DNA of 64,000 nucleotides, taken from Flavobacteriales bacterium (GTDB taxonomy: Bacteria > Bacteroidota > Bacteroidia > Flavobacteriales_D > Parvicellaceae). A model generated the notes under the pieces. That model did not search any database and was not told the origin of the DNA. It saw only the letters and a program-made list of their open reading frames with translations. Shown piece after piece: positions 1-8,402 of the stretch. The stretch spans positions 35,616-99,615 of the forward strand of contig JAQXDK010000036.1 of NCBI GenBank assembly GCA_029251405.1, given 5' to 3'. Every line of letters begins with the position of its first letter. Within the stretch, counting starts at the first letter, position 1. The position numbers and the translations under genes were made by a program.

Positions 1-420
1 CATCTCACCCATTTCATAAGTATTTCCCCAAGCAACTTGTCCATTTTCATACCAATAACCCCAAGTCCCATTTTCTATGCCCTCTACATATATAGATTTC
101 ACTTTGACATTACCATTTTTATAATAGGTAAAACATTCGCCATTTTCTTTGCCTAATATAAAATTTGTCTTTCTTTCTAATTTTCTATTGTCATAATAAG
201 CTACACATGTTCCTGTATAAGGTTTACCAGATTTTTTATGATAAACTACTGAACTTCCTTGGTACCATTCTAAGTCTTTATTACAATCTAGCGCCTTTCT
301 TTTGGAAACATAACCTAAATCATCCACAGTTTTAGCTCCTTTTATAGTGAATTTAGGTTCACTTTGAGAGCGAACAAATATTGTTGAAATGAGATAAAGA
401 AAAAAGAATAAAAACTTCAT
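1..420 (-). CDS. YwqK/MORN-like repeat secreted protein (partial, C-terminus off the left edge)
   Basis: The frame opens with ATG at 418-420 and stays open to base 1, so 140 residues are visible and the end is missing. Residues 1-19 look like a signal peptide (MKFLFFFLYLISTIFVRSQ). The rest carries degenerate repeats of the type G-x-x-x-x-Y-Y-x-N-G: SGKPYTGTCVAYYDNRKL, ENGECFTYYKNGNVK and ENGTWGYWYENGQV. This is the pattern of the YwqK / MORN-variant family, often labelled 'toxin-antitoxin YwqK family antitoxin', although in Bacteroidota these are mostly exported proteins of unknown role and nothing toxin-like lies beside it. It is divergent from mnmE, with 58 bases between the two starts. 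Family call is good; function unknown. Confidence 0.75.
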   Translation of the reverse strand, partial: MKFLFFFLYLISTIFVRSQSEPKFTIKGAKTVDDLGYVSKRKALDCNKDLEWYQGSSVVYHKKSGKPYTGTCVAYYDNRKLERKTNFILGKENGECFTYYKNGNVKVKSIYVEGIENGTWGYWYENGQVAWGNTYEMGEM

Positions 421-464
421 ATCCTAAAATTAGCAGTTTAACTATTAAATACGATAAAAAGCAA

Positions 465-472
465 CATATATT
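465..472 (+). promoter_or_regulatory. Bacteroidota -7 box (TATATTTG) for mnmE
   Basis: The octamer fits the known Bacteroidota -7 consensus TAnnTTTG exactly. Only six bases separate it from the mnmE ATG at 479, so transcription probably starts at or next to the start codon and the message would be almost leaderless. No convincing -33 TTTG was seen. Confidence 0.6.
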
Positions 473-478
473 TGCAGT

Positions 479-1840
479 ATGAAGACCGTTTCTAATACTT
501 TCGATAGTATTTGTGCAATTTCAAGCCCTCCAGGTATAGGTGGAGTTTCTTTGATTAGAATTTCTGGCAAGGATGCTATTACAATTGTTGAAACTATTTT
601 TTCTAAACCCCTTCAGAATTTAAAAGGTTATCAAATAATTTATGGTAAAATTTTGGATAAAAATGAAATAATAGATGATGTCTTGTTAAGTATCTTCAAG
701 AATCCCCATTCATATACTGGCGAAAATACTGTAGAAATTAATTGTCATGGTTCTACTTTTATTCAACAAAAAATAATAGAATTATTAATAAATAAAGGTG
801 CAAGGCTTGCTTTACCAGGTGAGTTTTCTAAACGTGCTTTTTTAAATGGTAAATTAGATTTAAGTCAAACGGAGGCAATCGCTGATTTAATCAATTCTAA
901 ATCTAGTGCTGCTCATGCTCTTGCAATAAAACAATTAAAAGGAGGTATTTCATCAGAACTGAAGAGCTTAAGAAATAAATTAATTGAATTTGCTTCTCTA
1001 ATCGAATTAGAATTAGACTTTTCTGAAGAAGATGTAGAATTTGCCGACAGAAAACATTTAACTGAACTAATTCAAAATTTAATTTCACATATAGGTCAGT
1101 TAAAACAATCCTTCCAATATGGAAATGCCATCAAAAATGGCGTTAGTACTGTTATTGCTGGGAGACCTAATGCTGGAAAATCTACCCTTCTTAATTATAT
1201 TCTTAATGAAAACAGAGCAATCGTTTCTTCTATTGCAGGAACAACAAGAGATACTATTGAAGAAATAATTACTATAAACGGCATTGACTTTAGAATAGTA
1301 GATACTGCTGGAATTCGAAATACTGAAGATGAAATTGAGAAAATAGGTGTACAAAAAACTTTAGAAAAAATTAATAACTCGTCTCTTGTAATTTATATTT
1401 ACGACATTGCTTCAACATCTAAAAAAGAAGTGGATCAAGATCTTATTAAATATGTTGAAAATAAGGTTCCTTGTTTAGTAATTGCCAATAAAGTTGACTT
1501 GATTAACAATATTGATGATATTTCCAAAGAGCACTTCCAAACTTCTCTTATAGACAACTCAGATATTTCGGAAATAAAAAATCTAGTATATGAATTATTT
1601 AATAAAAACAACGTCAATAACGAAAGCGTAGTTATTAGTAATATGAGGCATTTTGAGGCGTTGGAACTTGCTTACACAGAATTATTAAAGATTCAAAAGG
1701 GACTTTCAAGCAATATTCCTGGGGATTTAATTGCTATGGACATAAGACAAGTTTTATACCACATTGGAACCATTACTGGCGACATTTCTAGTGATGAGTT
1801 ATTGGGAAATATATTTGCTAATTTCTGCATTGGAAAGTAA
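479..1840 (+). CDS. mnmE: tRNA uridine-5-carboxymethylaminomethyl(34) synthesis GTPase MnmE
   Basis: MnmE with MnmG modifies the wobble uridine (U34) of certain tRNAs in the cytoplasm. All hallmarks are present in 453 residues, the usual length: the N-terminal folate-binding domain beginning around DSICAISSPPGIGGVSLIRI, a G domain with P-loop GRPNAGKST near residue 228, switch DTAG near 276 and NKVD near 340, and the invariant C-terminal FCIGK whose cysteine is needed for catalysis. The ATG at 479 is chosen because it directly precedes the family N-terminus and follows a promoter box. It stands alone; mnmG is not in the window. Function is as certain as sequence can make it. Confidence 0.98.
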   Translation: MKTVSNTFDSICAISSPPGIGGVSLIRISGKDAITIVETIFSKPLQNLKGYQIIYGKILDKNEIIDDVLLSIFKNPHSYTGENTVEINCHGSTFIQQKIIELLINKGARLALPGEFSKRAFLNGKLDLSQTEAIADLINSKSSAAHALAIKQLKGGISSELKSLRNKLIEFASLIELELDFSEEDVEFADRKHLTELIQNLISHIGQLKQSFQYGNAIKNGVSTVIAGRPNAGKSTLLNYILNENRAIVSSIAGTTRDTIEEIITINGIDFRIVDTAGIRNTEDEIEKIGVQKTLEKINNSSLVIYIYDIASTSKKEVDQDLIKYVENKVPCLVIANKVDLINNIDDISKEHFQTSLIDNSDISEIKNLVYELFNKNNVNNESVVISNMRHFEALELAYTELLKIQKGLSSNIPGDLIAMDIRQVLYHIGTITGDISSDELLGNIFANFCIGK

Positions 1841-2030
1841 CAACAGTAAAATAAACCAACAAAAAAACATAATAAATCTTTAATTTTAATATGTTGTAAA
1901 CTAATGTTAGTTCATCTTATTTACTATATTAAATACAACTGCTGCCTTAAAAAAAGAGGTACAAAACTTTAAATGTAATTACAGTAAAAATGATAGCTAT
2001 AATTTGTCTACTTAAAAGTTACTTTATTCG
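1841..2030. other. Intergenic region mnmE-metallophosphoesterase
   Basis: There is no coding frame of note. A small perfect inverted repeat AACTAA-TG-TTAGTT lies at 1899-1912, itself inside a weaker GTTGTA/TACAAC pair (1893-1898, 1934-1939). There is no T-run, so a terminator is not convincing. No exact TAnnTTTG box was found ahead of the next gene. Confidence 0.4.
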
Positions 2031-3077
2031 ATGAAAGTTTGGGTGTATATTTTTCTACTGATAATAACGACTAAAGGGTATACTCAAAATTCAATTAGAT
2101 ATTCCTTTTTTGCTGCGGGGCATTCAAGTCATTACATTGGACTTAATCCAAGGTTTGTCAACCACTTTGAGTTTATTGATTCCTATGAATCCATGAATTT
2201 TGGTTTTTTACTTGGTGATATGGTTACAGAAAATCCAAAGGAGGAAGATTGGCTCGCAGTAGAACAAGACTTGACAGTTTTGAACACCTTTCATTATAAA
2301 GTGGCTGGCAATCATGATATGGAAGATAGAGAATTGTACGAAAGCAGGTATGGAGCAACTTACTACTCCATTAAACATGAAAATGATTTGTTTGTTATTT
2401 TAGACCCAAACATTGATGGTTGGAATATATCAGGAAGTCAGCTAGAGTTTTACAGAGAAACGATACAACAGTATAAAGATAGTGTAGATCATATTTTTAT
2501 TATGCATCATCAATTGTTATGGAAAGTTCCAGGAGAGCTTTATGAAGCAGTTCAATGGAATTCAAATTCAGGAAGAGATGAGGAGATTAATTTTTGGTCT
2601 GAGGTTATTTCAGAAGTTCAAGGTCTTAATTGTGACGTTTTTTTTTATTCTGGAGATGTAGGAGGAACTCCGTGGTCCAGCAGCTTCATGTATGATACTT
2701 TTTTAAATATTCATTTTATAGCAACCGGAATGGGGCATTCTGATGGTGAAAACATGGTTATTACTGATATTAGGAATGATGGTTCCGTAGAATTTAAGTT
2801 GATCTGTTTAAGTTCATCTGAAATGTATTGTTTTGGAGAATTGACAGATTACACTCTACATGAAATCAGTATTGGTGGAGCAATTGAATGCCTTTCATAT
2901 ATTCAGAACGGTGAATTGAAATTTTGTAAAAATGAGGAATCTTTTTCCGTTTATGATCTTTTAGGAAAATATTATGGACAGGTTAAATCCGGAGATAAAT
3001 TGAATTTAAATAAAGGAATATATTTATTTAGAGGTGTTTCTGGACTATATAAGCCGGTTAAACTATACCTAGAATAA
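2031..3077 (+). CDS. Secreted calcineurin-like metallophosphoesterase with C-terminal T9SS-like tail
   Basis: 348 residues. Residues 1-19 are a signal peptide ending GYTQ. Metallophosphoesterase motifs follow in order: AAGHSSH (28-34), GDMV (about 63), AGNHDMED (about 91), IMHHQL and FFYSGDVGG. The first motif has A-G-H where classical family members have D-x-H; I recall similar G-H variants in phosphoesterases of surface polysaccharide loci, so it may still be active. The last 60 residues (FSVYDLLGKYYGQVKSGDKL then KGIYLFRG) resemble a type IX secretion type A sorting domain, so the enzyme is probably exported across the outer membrane. The natural substrate cannot be told. Single-gene unit with gaps on both sides. 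Confidence 0.8.
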   Translation: MKVWVYIFLLIITTKGYTQNSIRYSFFAAGHSSHYIGLNPRFVNHFEFIDSYESMNFGFLLGDMVTENPKEEDWLAVEQDLTVLNTFHYKVAGNHDMEDRELYESRYGATYYSIKHENDLFVILDPNIDGWNISGSQLEFYRETIQQYKDSVDHIFIMHHQLLWKVPGELYEAVQWNSNSGRDEEINFWSEVISEVQGLNCDVFFYSGDVGGTPWSSSFMYDTFLNIHFIATGMGHSDGENMVITDIRNDGSVEFKLICLSSSEMYCFGELTDYTLHEISIGGAIECLSYIQNGELKFCKNEESFSVYDLLGKYYGQVKSGDKLNLNKGIYLFRGVSGLYKPVKLYLE

Positions 3078-3296
3078 TTAATGGAAGACTTATTACTTAT
3101 AACATAATGTTCAAAAAAGTAATAATGAAAGGTTTTCTGACTATTTAATACACAAACTGAACGATTTACCATGAAGAATATCAATTTAAAAAGTGATTTT
3201 AAAAAGCGAATCCTGTCTAAATAAAGAGAATTCTTGTGGGTAAATGATTTAAAATACACCCCCTATAGCAATATTCCTTGAAAAAGATAGAATGAA
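3078..3296. other. Intergenic region with a hairpin
   Basis: No supported gene. A 9-base perfect inverted repeat TTATTACTT / AAGTAATAA (3090-3098 and 3117-3125) has an inner AACAT/ATGTT pair (3101-3105, 3107-3111), giving a cruciform-like element just after the phosphoesterase stop. It lacks a U-tract and is purely AT-rich, so a terminator role is only possible. Confidence 0.35.
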
Positions 3297-3464
3297 CTAA
3301 GAACCACAGCCAATACAATCAAAATGAGAATCTTCTGGCTTCACACCCTTCAACTTCATTTCTAAATTATGGATTTGATCTCTAATCTCCATATCTTCCA
3401 TCATATTTCCGGTTAGTTTAGTTTTTAAAGATTCTATTTCTGTAGATAAGTTCGAAGTTTCCAT
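3297..3464 (-). CDS. Small conserved-looking CxxC protein, 55 residues
   Basis: ATG at 3462-3464, TAG at 3297-3299. The product starts METSNLSTEIESLKTKL, continues as a charged helix (probably coiled coil, to about residue 42), and ends in a short tail DSHFDCIGCGS with a CxxC pair. From memory, many flavobacteria have a short protein with the same build (helix, then KP-x-D-S, then C-x-G-C-G-S at the very end), which is why I treat this as a gene and not a chance frame. The codon use is protein-like. The two cysteines could bind metal with a partner chain or serve redox. It lies downstream of umuC on the same strand with a 137-base gap. Function unknown. Confidence 0.7.
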   Translation of the reverse strand: METSNLSTEIESLKTKLTGNMMEDMEIRDQIHNLEMKLKGVKPEDSHFDCIGCGS

Positions 3465-3601
3465 AATTAAATTATTTCAAACTAAATTAATTAGAACTTC
3501 TAACTTAATAGAAATTAAATTAAGAAGTTTTTAAAAAGTTTTTCAACAATAGAATTTATTAAGTAAACGGGCTCTTTAAACACTAATGTTTTGGGATTAC
3601 T

Positions 3602-4855
3602 TTAAACTTTAACTTCTAAAACATCGCTAAATCTAGTGGTATAACAAGGAGATAATTTCTCTTGTTTCAATCGCCACTTTCTGTCAAAACCCTGAACAGC
3701 TAATCTTATTTTATTTCTACCCATTTTTTGATTAATATGATCTACGGCGCACATTATACTTTTAACCTTAAATGAATCTTTATTACTAAAAAGACTTAAC
3801 TGTTTGGAGTTTTCAGGAACAATATCCCCTACAATAACACCTGCTTTTTTATAACTAAAGCCTTTTTTATATATGTTTTTCAAGGCCATTAAAGCTTGCT
3901 TGGTAATTTCCATACTGTCATTAACGGGGACGTCTAAAGTTACTTTTTGACAAGGGTTGTACTGCTGATCGGAATCTTTAAAAGGATTGGTTTTTATAAA
4001 AACTAGTATAGAGGAAGCCAAGCTTTTCTCTTTTCTCAACTTCATAGCACATGTCGACGCATAGGAAGACACAGCTTCTTCTAATTCTTGTTGGGTAAAC
4101 ACCTCTAAACCAAAAGATCTAGAAGTGCAAATATTTTTTTTTCTTCCTGGCTGATATTCTAAAGAATAGCAAGGAATTCCTTTTAATTCTTTAACCATCC
4201 TTAAACCATTAATACTCATATTATTCTTTATCCAAGATTCATTGGCTTTTACCAAATCTAATGCTGTTTTAAAACCGTTAGCGTATAAAAACTTAGCATA
4301 TTGTCTACCTATTCCCCAAAGATCTTCAACTGAAACATGTTTTAAAACCTCTTGTATTGTTCTTGGCTTCTTCATTAGAAAAACACCAGTTTTTGTATAT
4401 TTTTTAGCTACTCTATTAGCTACTTTAGCTAAAGTCTTAGTTGGAGCAACACCTATTGATACGGGAATACCTGTCCACTTACCTACTTTTGATCTTAAAT
4501 CCGTGGAGAACTGATTCAACTTATTGACTCCTTTTAAATCTAAAAAAGCCTCATCGATAGAATAAATTTCTATTGCTGGACTCCCTTCGTCTAGTATTTG
4601 CATTACTCTTCTAGACAAATCTCCATAGAGGGCGAAATTAGAAGAGAAAACATGTACTTTATGTTGGTCAAATATAGTTTTCATTTTAAAAGCAGGTGCC
4701 CCCATTTTAATCCCTAAAGCTTTGGCTTCATTACTTCTAGCTATTATACAACCATCGTTATTAGACAATACCACGATGGGTTTTTTTTCTAATTTCGGTT
4801 GAAATACACGCTCACAAGACGCATAAAAATTATTACAGTCTACTAGCGCAATCAT
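3602..4855 (-). CDS. umuC: Y-family DNA polymerase, UmuC subunit of Pol V-like enzyme
   Basis: UmuC is the catalytic part of the error-prone translesion polymerase. The 417-residue product begins [18 protein letters not shown], with the first metal-binding Asp (D6) and the Y-family steric tyrosine region, then SIDEAFLDL near residue 100, which carries the D-E catalytic pair, followed by helix-hairpin-helix ([15 protein letters not shown]) and little-finger segments. Length equals E. coli UmuC (about 422). The start overlaps the umuD stop as ATGA, so the two are translationally coupled. It is expected to act with UmuD' on RecA filaments after DNA damage. No truncation seen. Confidence 0.96.
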   Translation of the reverse strand: MIALVDCNNFYASCERVFQPKLEKKPIVVLSNNDGCIIARSNEAKALGIKMGAPAFKMKTIFDQHKVHVFSSNFALYGDLSRRVMQILDEGSPAIEIYSIDEAFLDLKGVNKLNQFSTDLRSKVGKWTGIPVSIGVAPTKTLAKVANRVAKKYTKTGVFLMKKPRTIQEVLKHVSVEDLWGIGRQYAKFLYANGFKTALDLVKANESWIKNNMSINGLRMVKELKGIPCYSLEYQPGRKKNICTSRSFGLEVFTQQELEEAVSSYASTCAMKLRKEKSLASSILVFIKTNPFKDSDQQYNPCQKVTLDVPVNDSMEITKQALMALKNIYKKGFSYKKAGVIVGDIVPENSKQLSLFSNKDSFKVKSIMCAVDHINQKMGRNKIRLAVQGFDRKWRLKQEKLSPCYTTRFSDVLEVKV

Positions 4856-5265
4856 ACCTTATGTATAATATGTGTAACTACGCCCCAAACTTGAAAATTC
4901 ATTTCTTCAGTTATTTGAATAGGCTTAAATTTTGAATTCTCTGGATTAAGATATAGTTCTTCTCCCCTCTTTTGGATTCTTTTCACGGTAAACTCGCCAT
5001 TTAATACCGCTAAGACTATGGTGTTATTTTGGGGCTCTAGAGCTCGATCTACGACCATTACATCTCCGCTGAAAATTCCGGCATTTTGCATAGAATCTCC
5101 TGCAACACGGACACAAAAAGTAGCAGAGGGATGCTGAACTAAGTACTCTTGGAGGTTAAGATCTAAATCCATAAAATCCTCAGCAGGTGATGGAAATCCA
5201 GCTGGAACATCAGATTCGTAAAAGGGAATATTCAATGGATTTTTTTCTAATGAATAAAAACTCAT
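4852..5265 (-). CDS. umuD: UmuD-like translesion polymerase subunit (S24 self-cleaving)
   Basis: A LexA/UmuD-fold S24 peptidase whose self-cleavage activates Pol V. Visible parts: cleavage segment [11 protein letters not shown] (Ala-Gly bond), catalytic Ser in GDSM and catalytic Lys in FTVKRI. I start it at the ATG at 5263-5265 (137 residues), because the Ala-Gly bond then lies at 22-23, matching Cys24-Gly25 of E. coli UmuD (139 residues). A longer frame from a TTG at 5301 would add 12 residues and run through the likely promoter. It is first in a umuD-umuC operon. Unusual direct repeats lie 72-120 bases upstream. No LexA gene is in the window. Confidence 0.95.
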   Translation of the reverse strand: MSFYSLEKNPLNIPFYESDVPAGFPSPAEDFMDLDLNLQEYLVQHPSATFCVRVAGDSMQNAGIFSGDVMVVDRALEPQNNTIVLAVLNGEFTVKRIQKRGEELYLNPENSKFKPIQITEEMNFQVWGVVTHIIHKV

Positions 5266-5336
5266 TTCTTTGGTAGTATGTATCCGTTTTAATTTTTTCA
5301 AAATTGGTAATATATCAACGAGGACAATTTCATATT

Positions 5337-5385
5337 TTTATTAACAAAAATCATAATTAGTTAACTACTATTTATTAACAAAAAT
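5337..5385 (-). promoter_or_regulatory. Candidate umuDC operator: two 15-base direct repeats around a palindrome
   Basis: The 15-mer TTTATTAACAAAAAT occurs exactly at 5337-5351 and again at 5371-5385, a 34-base period, in an 89-125 base gap between rmuC and umuD. Between them is the perfect palindrome TAGTTAACTA (5358-5367), nearly at the midpoint. A possible umuD core promoter (CAATTTTG, one mismatch to TAnnTTTG, at about 5304-5311) lies downstream. The layout suggests a repressor or activator site for damage-inducible expression, but the regulator is unknown. Confidence 0.5.
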
Positions 5386-5390
5386 AGTTC

Positions 5391-6632
5391 TTACATTTCG
5401 GTGGTTTCTGCTCTATCAATTAGTTTAGATGGCAATTTTTTTTTAGTCTTAGCACCTAATTTTTTCAGATTTTCTACTTTTTTAATAATGTTTCCCCTTC
5501 CAACAACTAATTTATTCATCGCCTCTTCATAACTAGCCTGAGAGCTTTTTAAAGTTTTACCAACATTTAATAAATCGGAAACGAAACCTTCAAATTTGTC
5601 GTAGAGTAGCCCTCCTTCTTTAGCAATTTCCAATACATTTTTCTTTTGGTCTTCTTGTTTCCAAATAGACGCTATAGTGCTTAATGTTGCCAATAAAGTA
5701 GAAGACGATATTAAAACAATATTTTTTTCTAGTGCGTCTAAGTAAATCCCTTTGTGCTCGTGTAAAGCTAACATCAGTGCAGGTTCTATTGGCACAAACA
5801 TTAATACGTGATCAGGAGCATTAATTCCGTAGAGAGACGGATAGTCTTTATTACTTAATTCTATAAAATGTTTTTTTATACTATCAATATGTTTTTTTAA
5901 AGCCAAGCTCTTTTCTAACTCATTTTGAGAGTTAAAATAAGATTCATAAGCGGTAAGCGAAACTTTAGCGTCTATAATTAAATGCTTGTTATCTGGAAGA
6001 TTAATAATGAAATCTGGCTTTTTCAAGTTGCCTTCATCATCCTTATAACCACCTTGAGTTGTAAAATGAATTCCGTTGGTTAATCCGGATTTTTCAAGCA
6101 ATACTTCTAATTGAATTTCGCCCCAGTCTCCTTGAACTTTAGAATCTCCTTTTAATGCATTGGTAAGATTAATTGCATCTTGACTAAGTCTTAAGTTTAA
6201 AGACTCTAGACTTTGGATTTTTTGGGTTAATGCAGCATTCCTATCAATATAATCTTTATTAGTTTCTTCAACTTTTTTCTTAAAGTTTTCAATTTCTTTA
6301 CCTAAAGGATTTAATAAAGAACCTAATTGTTCACTATTTTGTTTTTTAAACTTTTCTGAGTTGTCTTCTAAAATTTTATTAGCAAGATTCTTAAAGGAGG
6401 CCGTAAGATGGACTTCATTATCGTCGTAGTGTTTTTTTAACTCTTCTATTTTAATTTTCAGATATTTGATTTCTTCTTCTTTGGCAACTATTTTTTTTTC
6501 TAAATTGATAATCTTATTTCTTTCCTCTTCTGTGTTAAAGGACGAATTTTGGTCATCATTTTTTTTTCTAGTGTTAAAAAAAATCACGACCGAAAGCAAG
6601 ATAATAAGCAATACTATTATTAGAGTTTCCAT
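5391..6632 (-). CDS. rmuC: DNA recombination protein RmuC
   Basis: 413 residues. An N-terminal membrane anchor (residues 3-20, LIIVLLIILLSVVIFF) is followed by a long coiled coil (about 35-165) and the RmuC nuclease-like core with QGDWGEIQLEVLLEKSGL near 167-184 and PDFIINLP...HLIIDAKVSL near 207-227, in which the D/E/K residues fit the PD-(D/E)XK-like fold proposed for the family. RmuC limits DNA inversions and rearrangements; the biochemical reaction is not settled. It lies ahead of umuDC on the same strand, giving a DNA-repair neighbourhood, but the spaced repeats in the 89-base gap argue that umuDC has its own promoter. Confidence 0.93.
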   Translation of the reverse strand: METLIIVLLIILLSVVIFFNTRKKNDDQNSSFNTEEERNKIINLEKKIVAKEEEIKYLKIKIEELKKHYDDNEVHLTASFKNLANKILEDNSEKFKKQNSEQLGSLLNPLGKEIENFKKKVEETNKDYIDRNAALTQKIQSLESLNLRLSQDAINLTNALKGDSKVQGDWGEIQLEVLLEKSGLTNGIHFTTQGGYKDDEGNLKKPDFIINLPDNKHLIIDAKVSLTAYESYFNSQNELEKSLALKKHIDSIKKHFIELSNKDYPSLYGINAPDHVLMFVPIEPALMLALHEHKGIYLDALEKNIVLISSSTLLATLSTIASIWKQEDQKKNVLEIAKEGGLLYDKFEGFVSDLLNVGKTLKSSQASYEEAMNKLVVGRGNIIKKVENLKKLGAKTKKKLPSKLIDRAETTEM

Positions 6633-6714
6633 AAAAAAAATTAGACTTAATTTAATAATTATCCAATATATAAAAGAAGAACATAAATAATTTAAGTTGT
6701 CTTAATAAAAAAAA

Positions 6715-6722
6715 TAAATTTG
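6715..6722 (+). promoter_or_regulatory. Bacteroidota -7 box (TAAATTTG) for the nitroreductase gene
   Basis: Exact TAnnTTTG. Only four bases lie between the box and the ATG at 6727, so the message is expected to be leaderless if this box is used. Confidence 0.5.
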
Positions 6723-6726
6723 AAAA

Positions 6727-7509
6727 ATGGTAGCTAAAAAACCAATACTTAACGAACTTTTTGAATCTCGCAATAGTCATAGAGAAGAAGCATTAACAAT
6801 TAACAAAGAAGAATTTATAAAAACTATAAAAAACAGAAGAAGTGTTAGAGTTTACAATAAAGAGCAAGTGAAGGAAGAAGACATGAGACATTGTTTAGAA
6901 CTTGCCCTTTTAGCACCTAACTCATCAAATTTGCAGCCATGGGAGTTTTACTGGGTAAGAACAGAAAATAAAAAAAATAAGCTTATAGAATATTGTTTAG
7001 GACAACCAGCTGCAGCAACTGCAAAAGAATTAGTGGTCGCAGTGGCCCGACCCGATTATTGGAAAATAAATCAGCAAAGAATGCTTCAAATGATTGAACA
7101 GATGGGTGAAAAAGCACCTAAATCAGCTGTTACATACTATTCTAAAATAGTTCCTTTGGCTTATAACCAAGGATTCCTTTCTGTAAGAGGGTTGATAAAA
7201 AAATTAGTCATGGAAATAAGAGGCATTAAAAAGCCAACTCCTAGAGAACCTTATAATAAAAAAGGAATGGCAGTGTGGGCGCATAAAACTACAGCTTTAG
7301 CATGTGAAAATTTGATGCTTTCACTTAGAGCATTTGGCTATGATAGTTGTCCAATGGAAGGTATTGACTCTAAGAGAATCAAAAAACTTTTAGGTTTAAA
7401 AAATCCTGCTGAAATTTCTATGGTTATTAGTGCTGGAAAAAGAGCAGAAAATGGGGTCTATGGAAAACAAGTAAGATTTGATAAAAAATACTTTATTCAT
7501 GAAATATAG
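6727..7509 (+). CDS. Nitroreductase family FMN-dependent oxidoreductase
   Basis: 260 residues. The nitroreductase fold shows in FIKTIKNRRSVRVYN (about 29-43), with the Arg pair that contacts FMN phosphate, then LELALLAPNSSNLQPWEFYW (about 57-76), the NTR dimer segment, and a C-terminal region with ACENLMLSLRAFGYDSCPME, where the acidic end shapes the active site. About 60-70 residues longer than the smallest family members because of an insertion around 110-180 (PKSAVTYYSKIVPLAYNQGF onwards). Such enzymes reduce nitro compounds, quinones or enones with NAD(P)H in the cytoplasm; the substrate is not evident. The next gene overlaps its end by 11 bases, so the two are probably co-transcribed. 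Confidence 0.88.
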   Translation: MVAKKPILNELFESRNSHREEALTINKEEFIKTIKNRRSVRVYNKEQVKEEDMRHCLELALLAPNSSNLQPWEFYWVRTENKKNKLIEYCLGQPAAATAKELVVAVARPDYWKINQQRMLQMIEQMGEKAPKSAVTYYSKIVPLAYNQGFLSVRGLIKKLVMEIRGIKKPTPREPYNKKGMAVWAHKTTALACENLMLSLRAFGYDSCPMEGIDSKRIKKLLGLKNPAEISMVISAGKRAENGVYGKQVRFDKKYFIHEI

Positions 7510-8359
7510 ACTGTGTTTTCTCTTAACCTTCTTATTACTTTTTAGTATTTCTAAGAATCATTCACAAAAAAATCCTACTAATAAAACTATCATTTTAAAA
7601 ATGTTGGATTCTATTGATGCTCACAATCAAATTAGATTTGAAATGTATCGAAGTGAAAGAAACCAAGATGGTGAATATATTGAAGGTAAGTTTAATAGTA
7701 AACTTCAAAATAAGCCCTATAAAATTTATGCTAAAATGGGTTCCCCAAAAGAAGGAGCTGAAATATTATATGTAGAAGGTGAAAACGACAATAAAGCCTT
7801 GGTGAATCCTAATTTCTTTCCTTATATAAGCTTAAGTTTCGATCCATTAGGAAGCTTATTAAAAGCGGATGGACACCATAACATAAAAGAAGCTGGATTT
7901 AACTTATTCTCTAAAATGATAAAAAATCATATTAAGAGGTACGATAGTTCTTTTTATAAATTAACATCCTACGAAGGTGTTTTTAGCTGGAATGATAGGA
8001 AATGTCATAAAATAACAATCAACTATAAAGACTACAACATAATAGACTATAAATGTAAAAAAGGTGAAACTTTATCAGAAATTGCAAATAAAAACTTAAT
8101 TAATTTGGCCAAATTAAGGTACTTAAATCCTGACATTAACGATGGTAAAAAATTAAATGAATATCAGACTATTAAAATCACAAGTGTATACTGTGAAAAA
8201 TCAATTTTATTTATAGATAATGAAAACTACTTTCCTATTTATCAATTAATTTATGATGAAAAAGGACTTTTTGAAAAATATATTTTTACCAAGCTAAATT
8301 TAAATACTCCTATTTCCTCTAAAGAGTTTAAAAGAGATTATACAGAATATGATTTTTAA
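7499..8359 (+). CDS. Secreted DUF1571-type protein with inserted LysM domain
   Basis: 286 residues from the ATG at 7499, chosen over an ATG at 7478 because it starts a proper signal peptide (MKYRLCFLLTFLLLFSI, cleavage after HSQ). The first 160 mature residues match the DUF1571 pattern of Bacteroidota (RFEMYRSERNQDGEY, then KPYKIYAKMGSPKEGAEILY, then NPNFFPYISLSFDPLGSLL), a lipoprotein-carrier-like half barrel. Around residues 180-228 sits a LysM-like module (CKKGETLSEIANKNL, RYLNPDINDGKKL) before the chain returns to DUF1571 strands, so peptidoglycan contact in the periplasm is likely. Overlap with the nitroreductase gene suggests co-expression; a functional link is not evident. Confidence 0.82.
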   Translation: MKYRLCFLLTFLLLFSISKNHSQKNPTNKTIILKMLDSIDAHNQIRFEMYRSERNQDGEYIEGKFNSKLQNKPYKIYAKMGSPKEGAEILYVEGENDNKALVNPNFFPYISLSFDPLGSLLKADGHHNIKEAGFNLFSKMIKNHIKRYDSSFYKLTSYEGVFSWNDRKCHKITINYKDYNIIDYKCKKGETLSEIANKNLINLAKLRYLNPDINDGKKLNEYQTIKITSVYCEKSILFIDNENYFPIYQLIYDEKGLFEKYIFTKLNLNTPISSKEFKRDYTEYDF

Positions 8360-8390
8360 AAAAATTAAAAATTCTGAATTATAATTATTT

Positions 8391-8398
8391 TACTTTTG
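8391..8398 (+). promoter_or_regulatory. Bacteroidota -7 box (TACTTTTG) for panD
   Basis: Exact TAnnTTTG with four bases (CGTC) before the panD ATG at 8403, again suggesting a leaderless or nearly leaderless message. Confidence 0.55.
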
Positions 8399-8402
8399 CG
8401 TC

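Noticed and set aside
1..420. Toxin-antitoxin system suggested by the YwqK name
   Set aside because: The protein has a signal peptide and repeats and no toxin partner is visible on the available side; the label is historical.
5266..5301. TTG start at 5301 for umuD
   Set aside because: It would add 12 residues not matched in UmuD and places the start within the probable promoter; the ATG at 5265 puts the cleavage site at the family position.
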